Of a stretch of DNA of 12,018 nucleotides, positions 6,702-12,018 are shown piece after piece. This DNA is from an uncultured Campylobacter sp. (GTDB lineage: Bacteria > Campylobacterota > Campylobacteria > Campylobacterales > Campylobacteraceae), in NCBI RefSeq assembly GCF_937997595.1, contig NZ_CALKTS010000248.1, forward strand, positions 1-12,018. Reading direction: 5' to 3'. Positions within the stretch are counted from its first letter, which is position 1; every line of letters starts with the position of its first letter. The translations under genes and the position numbers were made by a program. The notes under the pieces were generated by a model that saw only the letters and a program-made list of their open reading frames with translations, was not told the DNA's origin and searched no databases.

Positions 6702-7358
6702 ATGCGTATTCTAGGCAACATTATTTGGTTTTTTCTAGGCGGTTGGATCTTGGCTATCTTAACTTATTTATCAGGTTCGATCTTTAACCGTTTTAGTCGG
6801 ATCGTTCCCGCGGGATTGGGTCTTATGGAATACGGCAAATTTCTATTTTTACCCTTTACTAGCGATATGGTGCGCAAAAATAAAAGCTCGCTTGCCGTCG
6901 CCGCAGAGTCGCTGCAAAACTACGAATATGACGTAACTTCCCAAAAAGTATCCGTAGCGACGATAATAGCTACAGTTTGTATCGTAGCGATTGCCTTGCC
7001 TGCAGTAGCGATTGCGGAACCGGGGCTGACTACTAGAGATGATGCGGAGATCTCTAAGTTGGCGACAAATTTAATTACCGTTAAATACGATCTGGACGCC
7101 TACTATATCTCTCAAGGCAAATTCGCATCCGATTTTTCGGTTATGACGAATGTTCCGCTAGAGCCCAACGGAGCGAATTCCGCATATCTTAAAAGCACAA
7201 AGGGAGATAAATGCTTCCTAATCAGCGTGGACGGCGAAAAGAAAACTATCTCTATCGAAAAAGGTCCCGATGCCGAAAATAATATCTGCCGGGGAGCGTA
7301 TGAATTACCGGGAGTCCCTAAAATGCTATCGGAGCCTATTCAAGTAAAAAGCTATTAA
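6702..7358 (+). CDS. Membrane protein: YccF-like domain fused to pseudopilin-like ectodomain
   Basis: This 218-residue protein has two parts. Residues 1-60 resemble one copy of the YccF/DUF307 inner-membrane domain: MRILGNIIWFFLGGW at the start, then GLMEYGKFLFLPFTSDMV (40-57), the counterpart of the family's FGLQxFKIxxLALWPFGKEVV. Residues 61-82 are a polar linker. Residues 83-105 are hydrophobic (ATIIATVCIVAIALPAVAIA), followed by TTRDDAEISKLATNL (110-124), DLDAYYISQGKFASDFS (130-146) and MTNVPLEPNG (148-157), matching the helix and first strands of Campylobacter type II/IV pseudopilins. C171 and C196 fit the C-terminal disulfide of such pilins. The prepilin peptidase site (G-F-T-x-x-E) is absent, so it should stay membrane-anchored and unprocessed. 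AGAGG six bases before the ATG supports the start. Function unknown; both domain calls come from pattern recognition. Confidence 0.75.
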   Translation: MRILGNIIWFFLGGWILAILTYLSGSIFNRFSRIVPAGLGLMEYGKFLFLPFTSDMVRKNKSSLAVAAESLQNYEYDVTSQKVSVATIIATVCIVAIALPAVAIAEPGLTTRDDAEISKLATNLITVKYDLDAYYISQGKFASDFSVMTNVPLEPNGANSAYLKSTKGDKCFLISVDGEKKTISIEKGPDAENNICRGAYELPGVPKMLSEPIQVKSY

Positions 7359-7392
7359 TTTACGCGATTTGCGAGCGGATTAGATTTATCGC

Positions 7393-7445
7393 GGCGGATT
7401 TAAGAGCTGGAATTTATATAAATTTTGTCTTAAATTTACGCCGCC
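7393..7445 (+). other. Stem-loop downstream of the chimeric membrane gene
   Basis: GGCGG-ATTTAAGA (7393-7405) pairs with TCTTAAAT (7428-7435) and CCGCC (7441-7445), leaving a 5-base bulge TTACG. The loop holds the self-complementary AATTTATATAAATT (7411-7424). It begins 35 bases after the stop and may end or protect that transcript; there is no U-run after it. Confidence 0.35.
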
Positions 7446-7449
7446 TTGT

Positions 7450-7491
7450 GCGCACGAAAGTGATCTGATCGGGAATCAGATAAAGTTGCGC
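7450..7491. other. Imperfect hairpin with 7-bp perfect apical stem
   Basis: ATCTGAT (7463-7469) and ATCAGAT (7475-7481) flank a CGGGA loop, and outer GCGC blocks at 7450-7453 and 7488-7491 can pair around it. It lies between the chimeric gene and the tRNA; it could be terminator-like or part of a small RNA. Only the pairing is seen. Confidence 0.3.
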
Positions 7492-7584
7492 GCTCTGGCG
7501 TGAAATTTAGCCACAATTTGAGCGGGCCTAAGTTTCATAAAATTACGCGGTTAGAATTTTAACGCCGTTTTAAGATTATTTTTG

Positions 7585-7590
7585 TAAAAT
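7585..7590 (+). promoter_or_regulatory. Likely -10 box of the tRNA gene
   Basis: TAAAAT preceded by TTTG lies 23 bases before the tRNA. This fits the extended -10 style of Campylobacter sigma-70 promoters and would start transcription some 15 bases before the mature 5' end. Confidence 0.45.
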
Positions 7591-7613
7591 CACATTTCTT
7601 TTTTACCGCTGGC

Positions 7614-7690
7614 GGGCTCATAGCTCAGTTGGTTAGAGCATCCGGCTCATAACCGGATGGTCCTAGGTTCAAGTCCTAGTGAGCCCACCA
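7614..7690 (+). tRNA. tRNA with CAU anticodon (Ile2 favoured, or elongator Met)
   Basis: A complete cloverleaf can be folded. Acceptor arms GGGCTCA (7614-7620) and TGAGCCC (7680-7686) pair fully, and the D stem GCTC/GAGC, anticodon stem TCCGG/CCGGA and T stem CTAGG/CCTAG are perfect. The T loop is TTCAAGT, the discriminator is A7687 and CCA (7688-7690) is encoded. The anticodon loop CTCATAA gives CAT at 7648-7650. CAU tRNAs are initiator Met, elongator Met or Ile2, whose wobble C becomes lysidine through TilS. G1-C72 pairing and the absence of three G-C pairs at the anticodon stem end rule against initiator. The GGGC acceptor start, C4-G69 pair and TTCAAG T loop resemble Ile tRNAs, so Ile2 is favoured. 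Confidence 0.97.
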
Positions 7691-7797
7691 CCACAAAATT
7701 TTTTGCTTTTCACTACATCAAAATCCGCAAAATTCTATAAATTTCATACGTCGTTTTTCCTTTGAAATTCCGCTTCATAACTTCAAAAGACAAAGTC

Positions 7798-7828
7798 TGC
7801 CGCATAATTCCCGCTTTAAAATGCGGCA
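7798..7828. other. 8-bp perfect stem-loop in the tRNA-symporter gap
   Basis: TGCCGCAT (7798-7805) is the exact reverse complement of ATGCGGCA (7821-7828), with a 15-base loop. It lies about 110 bases before the symporter start. It could help end the tRNA transcript or sit in a long symporter leader; no U-run follows. Confidence 0.4.
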
Positions 7829-7901
7829 AGCTCGCGATTGAATTTTCAAATTTAACTTTCATTTGGCGACCGATTAAATTTTATTTTATGGCAAGTTGCA
7901 G

Positions 7902-7933
7902 TAGAATTCCGTTAAAATTCTTAGTGCAGGGAG
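7902..7933 (+). promoter_or_regulatory. Possible -10 and ribosome site of the symporter-racemase operon
   Basis: TAGAAT (7902-7907) is a candidate -10 giving a leader of about 25 bases; TAAAAT at 7913-7918 would leave too little room. AGGGAG (7928-7933) is a good Shine-Dalgarno site. It directly abuts the ATG at 7934 but is six bases before the ATG at 7940, which decides the start in favour of 7940. Confidence 0.4.
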
Positions 7934-7939
7934 ATGTCC

Positions 7940-9250
7940 ATGTCAGAAAATCAAACGAAAAAAGGCGGAATTTTAGCCTTTTATTTTAACTCAAGCTTGC
8001 TTTGGCGCATCATTATCGCTTTAGTGTTGGGCTCTGCGATTGGTATGTTACTACCTAAAAATATGCCGGTGGGTGATACCACGTGGGTGGCGATTTTAAC
8101 ACCTTTGGGAGATCTTTTCGTGCGGCTTTTAAAGATGATCATGGTGCCGATCATCATCTGTTCGCTGATCGTGGGCACTAGCAGTATCTCGCCCGCGCAC
8201 CTGGGCAAAGTAGGCGTTAAGGCGATCATATTTTACGCTATAACTACGCTTTTTGCGATCGTCATCGGCCTAGCGTGTGCGTTTGTATTTTCTCCAGGTA
8301 GCGGACTTGATCTAAGCGATGCGTCCAAGGCTGTCGAAAAGGCAGCAAACGCGCCTAGTATGAGTAAAATTTTGCTTAATATAATTCCTACAAATCCTTT
8401 TGATTCCATAGCCAAGGGCGAAATTTTGCCGATCATCGCGTTTTGCTTATTTCTTGGCGTAGGGCTTGCGTTTTGCCGCGACAGTAGTGATGCTCGTATT
8501 AAAAATTCCGCTGATACGGTTTATAATTTTTTCGATGGAATGAGCGAAATTATGTTTAAGGTCGTGCACTGGGTGATGCAATACGCACCAATCGGCGTTT
8601 TTGCGCTAATGTTTGTAGTGTTTAATAAAAGCGGTATCGAGGCTTTCAGCTCGCTATTAAATGTCACGATTACCCTATACGTGGGACTTGCGATTCAAGT
8701 ATTTGCGGTTTATTGCGTTATTTGTATGCTTATCGGAGTTAGCCCGATTAAATTCCTTAAAAAAGTGCGTCCGCCGATGCTTACGGCTTTTGTTACCCGC
8801 AGCTCCAACGGCACGCTTCCGATTACGATGCAAACCGCCGAAGATATGGGAATTCCAAAGGCGATCTACGGCTTTGTTTTGCCCGTGGGTGCTACGGTGA
8901 ATATGAACGGCACGACCGTGTATTTGGGCGTGTGCACGCTCTTTATCGCTAATGCTTGCGGTATCGATCTAAACAGCAGCCACTACCTCACGATCATCAT
9001 CACTTCGATGCTTGCGGCGATCGGAACTGCCGGAGTTCCGGGAGCTGGTGCGCTGATGCTGCTTTTAGTGCTCGAATCTATCGGCGTCAAGGTAAGTGGT
9101 AACGTAGCGATCGCTTACGGAATGATTTTGGGCATTGATGCGATTTTGGATATGGGGCGAACCTCGATGAACGTAACGGGCGATGTTGTCGCGTCGATCT
9201 ACGTCGCAAAGAGCGAAAACGAAATGGATATGAGTAAGTGGGAGAATTAA
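7940..9250 (+). CDS. Acidic amino acid (Glu/Asp)/cation symporter, DAACS family
   Basis: This 436-residue inner-membrane secondary transporter belongs to the GltPh/GltP/DctA family. Residues 20-40, 50-80, 95-118, 205-228 and 240-267 are hydrophobic. The transport core is intact: HP1 TRSSNGTLP (286-294), NMNGTT of TM7 (321-326), HP2 GTAGVPGAGA (362-371) and TM8 GIDAILDMGRTSMNVTGD (398-415). D404, R407, N411 and D415 match GltPh D394, R397, N401 and D405; the arginine binds the side-chain carboxylate, so the substrate is probably glutamate, aspartate or a C4-dicarboxylate. HP1 reads SSNGT instead of the usual serine run. The racemase gene 28 bases downstream favours an amino acid substrate. An in-frame ATG six bases earlier is unlikely because it touches the ribosome site. 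Confidence 0.92.
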   Translation: MSENQTKKGGILAFYFNSSLLWRIIIALVLGSAIGMLLPKNMPVGDTTWVAILTPLGDLFVRLLKMIMVPIIICSLIVGTSSISPAHLGKVGVKAIIFYAITTLFAIVIGLACAFVFSPGSGLDLSDASKAVEKAANAPSMSKILLNIIPTNPFDSIAKGEILPIIAFCLFLGVGLAFCRDSSDARIKNSADTVYNFFDGMSEIMFKVVHWVMQYAPIGVFALMFVVFNKSGIEAFSSLLNVTITLYVGLAIQVFAVYCVICMLIGVSPIKFLKKVRPPMLTAFVTRSSNGTLPITMQTAEDMGIPKAIYGFVLPVGATVNMNGTTVYLGVCTLFIANACGIDLNSSHYLTIIITSMLAAIGTAGVPGAGALMLLLVLESIGVKVSGNVAIAYGMILGIDAILDMGRTSMNVTGDVVASIYVAKSENEMDMSKWEN

Positions 9251-9278
9251 CCCAATTAAAATTTAGAAAGGACGAGCT

Positions 9279-9959
9279 ATGAAAAGAGTTGGAATTATCG
9301 GCGGAATGGGACCTTTGGCGAGTGCGGATCTGTATATGAAGATCATAGAAGAGACTGCTGCGGGCAGCGATCAAGAAAATATTCCGCTTGTAATCGATAG
9401 CTATCCGCAGATCGAAGATCGCACGGCGTTTATCTTAGGTAAAGGCGAAAATCCGCTTCCGCGCCTAAGCGAGAGCGCTGTTAGGCTCAAAAATGCAGGC
9501 TGCAAGGCGTTTGCGATGGCGTGCAACACGGCGCATTTTTTCGCAGACGATGTAGAAGCTGCGGCGGAAATCCCGCTAATTCATATCGCCGAGGTCACCG
9601 TAAAAGCGATCCGCAAAAATTATCCAAACGCCCATAAAATCGCTGTGCTAGCCACTATTGGTACAAAAAAAGCTAAAATTTACGACGATCCGCTCAAAGA
9701 AGCGGGGCTAATCAGCGTGGAGCTTGGCGAAGAAAATCAAGCGGTTTTGATGGATTGCATCTACAAAGGCGTTAAGGCGGGCAAGACTGCTGAATACGTG
9801 GGGGCTTTTGAGAATTTGCTAGGCAAAATCGATGCTGATATTTATGTCGTTGCCTGCACTGAGCTGCCGCTATTTTTGCCGTTAATCAAAAGCGATAAAA
9901 TTTTCGTTGATCCTACTAGAGAGCTTGCTAAAGCGATCGTGAAATTCTCAAGATCGTAG
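9279..9959 (+). CDS. Aspartate/glutamate racemase family protein
   Basis: This 226-residue cytosolic, cofactor-independent racemase should interconvert L- and D-aspartate (or a related acidic amino acid) by a two-base mechanism. IGGMGPLAS (7-15), MACNTAH (80-86) with C82, and ACTELPL (192-198) with C193 are the family signatures, and the two catalytic cysteines are at the positions typical of aspartate racemases. Length is normal. AAAGGA (9267-9272) six bases before the ATG supports the start. The 28-base gap from the symporter implies one operon: uptake of an acidic amino acid followed by racemisation. D-Glu for peptidoglycan normally comes from MurI, a related but separate protein; the IGGMGP opening points to the aspartate racemase branch, though substrate is inferred. 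Confidence 0.9.
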   Translation: MKRVGIIGGMGPLASADLYMKIIEETAAGSDQENIPLVIDSYPQIEDRTAFILGKGENPLPRLSESAVRLKNAGCKAFAMACNTAHFFADDVEAAAEIPLIHIAEVTVKAIRKNYPNAHKIAVLATIGTKKAKIYDDPLKEAGLISVELGEENQAVLMDCIYKGVKAGKTAEYVGAFENLLGKIDADIYVVACTELPLFLPLIKSDKIFVDPTRELAKAIVKFSRS

Positions 9960-9991
9960 AGCCGCAAGGCTTTGCAAGCTCGAATTTTAAA

Positions 9992-10032
9992 CCGCAAAAT
10001 TTTACGACGATCTAAGTCGTAGAATTTTGCGG
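9992..10032 (+). terminator. Long hairpin closing the symporter-racemase operon
   Basis: CCGCAAAATTTTACGAC (9992-10008) pairs over 17 positions with 10016-10032, broken only by one G-U wobble, around a 7-base loop GATCTAA. AATTTTAT follows directly, a modest U-tract. It begins 33 bases after the racemase stop. A smaller AGCC-GCAA-GGCT tetraloop stem (9960-9971) comes just after the stop codon. Confidence 0.6.
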
Positions 10033-10062
10033 AATTTTATGATAGTGGAATTTCATCACAGC

Positions 10063-10078
10063 ATTTTAAGCTTAAAAT
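10063..10078. repeat. 16-bp perfect palindrome upstream of dnaE
   Basis: ATTTTAAGCTTAAAAT is its own reverse complement. The surrounding gap 10033-10219 has no gene and many AAATTT words; a further inverted repeat AAATTTC-gtgct-GAAATTT lies at 10154-10172. It may be an operator or simply the product of A/T-rich composition. Confidence 0.4.
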
Positions 10079-10219
10079 TTTATCAAAATTTAATCCGCAA
10101 GATCCAGAATGTAAAACCTCCGAAATAAAATTCCCTAACAAAATTTGCTCGTAAAATTTCGTGCTGAAATTTAAGCTAAAATTCCACTAAATTTGACCGT
10201 TTCTAAAGCCCGAATTTAA

Positions 10220-10245
10220 TATAATCGCTCCAACAGAAAAAAGGA
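10220..10245 (+). promoter_or_regulatory. dnaE -10 box and ribosome site
   Basis: TATAAT (10220-10225) is a consensus -10 box and would start transcription near 10232. AAGGA (10241-10245) lies five bases before the ATG. TTGACC at 10193-10198 resembles a -35 but is 21 bases away, too far for the usual spacing. Confidence 0.6.
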
Positions 10246-10250
10246 TTAAA

Positions 10251-12018
10251 ATGAGCGACTACACCCACCTGCACCTTCATACCGAGTATTCGCTGCTAGA
10301 CGGCGCGAATAAAGTAAGCGAGCTCGCCGAGCTTTTACAGAGCCGCGGCACCAAGGCGTGCGCGATCACCGACCACGGCAATATGTTCGGCGCGATAGAC
10401 TTTTATCAGACGATGAAAAAGCACGGCATCAAGCCGATCATCGGCATCGAGACCTATCTGCACAACCACGACGATATCGGCGATAAAAGCGACCGCCAGC
10501 GCTACCACTTGATACTCCTTGCCAAAAACGAGACTGGCTACAAAAATTTGATGTATCTTAGCTCGCGCGCGTTTTTGGACGGCTTCTACTACTACCCGAG
10601 GATCAACAAAAAAATTTTAAAAGAGCACAGCGAAGGTCTCATCTGCTCCTCGGCGTGCCTAGCAGGCGAGGTGGAATTTCATCTAAATAGAAGCGAGCGA
10701 AATTTAAAGCGCGGCGCGGGCGGCTACGAAGCGGCGAAAAAAGCGGCGCTTGAGTATAAGGAAATTTTCGGCGAGGATTTTTATCTCGAGATCATGCGCC
10801 ATGGCATCGGCGAGCAGTTAAACGTCGATAAAGACCTCATCCGCCTCTCGCGCGAAATCGGCGTCAAGATCATCGCTACCAACGACGCTCACTACTCGCG
10901 CAAGGACCGTGCCAAGGCCCACGACGTCTATCAGTGCATCTCGATGGGCAAGACGATCAACGATGGCGACCGCCTAAAACACGTCGTTTCGGAATTTTAC
11001 GTAAAAAGCGACGAGGAGATGAGGCGGCTTTTCGCGGACATCCCTGAAGTGATCGAAAATACCGCCGAGATCGTGCAAAAGTGCAATCTCAAATTTGCCT
11101 TCGACGAGAAGGACTACGCGCCGACGCCGCCGAATTTTAAATTTACGATCGAATACGCCGCTAGGCTCGGGCTTTCGCTGCCGCAGCCCTCGGAGCGCTA
11201 TAGTTTTTCAAACGACGATTTTTTATTCGATCATCTCTGCCGCGAGGGGCTTAAAGAGCGCCTTAAATTTATCGACCCACAGAAACACGAAATTTATCGC
11301 GAGCGCCTGGAAAAGGAGCTTGCCATCATCAAAAACATGCATTTTTCGGGCTATATGGTCATCGTGCAGGATTTCATCAACTGGGCGAAGGATCACGACA
11401 TCCCGGTTGGCCCAGGTCGCGGCTCTGCGGCGGGCAGCATCTGTGCGTATGCGCTTCGCATTACTGATCTCGATCCGATCCCGTATAATCTGCTTTTCGA
11501 GCGATTTTTAAATCCGTCGCGTATCTCTATGCCCGATATCGACGTGGACTTTTGCCAGGCGCGCAGAGGCGAGGTGATCGACTACGTCATCGATCAGTAC
11601 GGCAAATTTAACGTCGCGCAGGTTGCGACCTTCGGTAAGCTGCTCGCGCGCGGCGTCATCCGCGACGTGGCTCGCGTCTGCGATATGCCGCTTTCACAGG
11701 CCGATAAGATGGCAAAGCTGATTCCCGATAAACTCGGCATTACGCTTAAGCAGGCTTACGACGCCGAGCCGAAGCTGAAGGAATTTATCGACGCAGATCC
11801 GATCGCGCAGCAGGTTTGGGAGTTTGCGCTGGGCCTTGAAGGGCTAAATCGAAACGCAGGAATGCATGCCGCGGGAGTGGTGATCTCAAACGAGCCGCTG
11901 TGGAATAAAGCGCCGCTATTTAAGCAGGATAAGGGTGAGGATGCGCGCCTAGTAACGCAATATACCAAAAACTATCTCGAGGACGTCGATCTGATAAAAT
12001 TTGACTTCCTGGGTCTAA
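10251..12018 (+). CDS. dnaE: DNA polymerase III alpha subunit, 5' part
   Basis: 589 codons are visible and the gene runs off the right edge; about half of a usual 1,150-1,200-residue alpha subunit. It is the replicative polymerase. The N-terminal PHP domain begins THLHLHTEYSLLDG (5-18) and has ITDHGNMFGA (39-48), GIETY (65-69), SSACLAGE (133-140), RHG (183-185) and ATNDAHY (209-215). The polymerase core shows the phosphate-binding GPGRGSAAGS (387-396), catalytic D429 and D431 in PDIDVDF, and the third catalytic aspartate D585 in KFDFLGL at the very end of the window. The HxH, DHG, E, C, H and DxH residues expected as PHP metal ligands all look kept, unlike E. coli DnaE. The gene follows the racemase operon but has its own promoter. 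Confidence 0.97.
   Translation, partial: MSDYTHLHLHTEYSLLDGANKVSELAELLQSRGTKACAITDHGNMFGAIDFYQTMKKHGIKPIIGIETYLHNHDDIGDKSDRQRYHLILLAKNETGYKNLMYLSSRAFLDGFYYYPRINKKILKEHSEGLICSSACLAGEVEFHLNRSERNLKRGAGGYEAAKKAALEYKEIFGEDFYLEIMRHGIGEQLNVDKDLIRLSREIGVKIIATNDAHYSRKDRAKAHDVYQCISMGKTINDGDRLKHVVSEFYVKSDEEMRRLFADIPEVIENTAEIVQKCNLKFAFDEKDYAPTPPNFKFTIEYAARLGLSLPQPSERYSFSNDDFLFDHLCREGLKERLKFIDPQKHEIYRERLEKELAIIKNMHFSGYMVIVQDFINWAKDHDIPVGPGRGSAAGSICAYALRITDLDPIPYNLLFERFLNPSRISMPDIDVDFCQARRGEVIDYVIDQYGKFNVAQVATFGKLLARGVIRDVARVCDMPLSQADKMAKLIPDKLGITLKQAYDAEPKLKEFIDADPIAQQVWEFALGLEGLNRNAGMHAAGVVISNEPLWNKAPLFKQDKGEDARLVTQYTKNYLEDVDLIKFDFLGL

Noticed and set aside
6479..6721. 80-codon open frame on the minus strand opposite the ash-like ORF
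   Set aside because: It overlaps the start of the chimeric gene, has no good ribosome site, and its mirror frame on the plus strand has the more recognisable protein pattern.
7614..7690. tRNA as an integration site
   Set aside because: No integrase gene and no direct repeat of the tRNA 3' end was seen within the window.
7762..7989. 75-codon plus-strand frame before the symporter
   Set aside because: It runs out of frame into the real symporter gene, lacks a ribosome site and does not look like a protein family.
11095..11511. 138-codon plus-strand frame inside dnaE
   Set aside because: It is a +1 shadow, extremely Arg/Ser-rich, and dnaE covers the region in its proper frame with all motifs.

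Overview
The window looks like chromosome from an epsilonproteobacterium, most likely a Campylobacter. C. gracilis or a close oral relative would fit best, but that species guess is inference. Three things point this way: protein-level resemblance of the symporters, the PAAT transporter and DnaE to that group; strong AAGGA-type ribosome sites with A/T-rich -10 boxes; and intergenic DNA saturated with AAATTT/AAAATTTT words beside moderately GC-rich genes.

Layout. (1) 1-2709, minus strand: a polar amino acid ABC importer operon, in transcription order permease, ATPase, periplasmic binding protein, followed by a secreted protein with a staphylococcal-nuclease-like C-terminus that runs off the left edge. 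(2) 2710-2836: a divergent promoter region. (3) 2837-5963, plus strand: a PutP-type sodium/proline symporter overlapping by 8 bases a coiled-coil DUF2130 protein that carries a possible PD-(D/E)XK-like nuclease signature. (4) 5964-6471: AT-rich DNA with no convincing gene. (5) 6472-7358: a 72-codon Cys-rich ORF resembling the phage 'ash' type, then a membrane protein that appears to fuse a YccF/DUF307 domain to a type IV pseudopilin-like ectodomain. This is the most unusual part of the window. (6) 7614-7690: a tRNA with CAU anticodon. (7) 7940-9959: a two-gene operon of an acidic amino acid/cation symporter (DAACS family) and an aspartate/glutamate racemase, closed by a long hairpin. (8) 10251 to the right edge: the 5' half of dnaE, the DNA polymerase III alpha subunit, containing all three catalytic aspartates.

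Much of the window concerns amino acid acquisition (ABC importer, proline symporter, acidic amino acid symporter with racemase), which suits an asaccharolytic Campylobacter. The only candidates for something undescribed are the ash-like ORF plus YccF-pilin chimera and the mosaic DUF2130 gene. There is no CRISPR array, integrase, transposase or recognisable defence island here.
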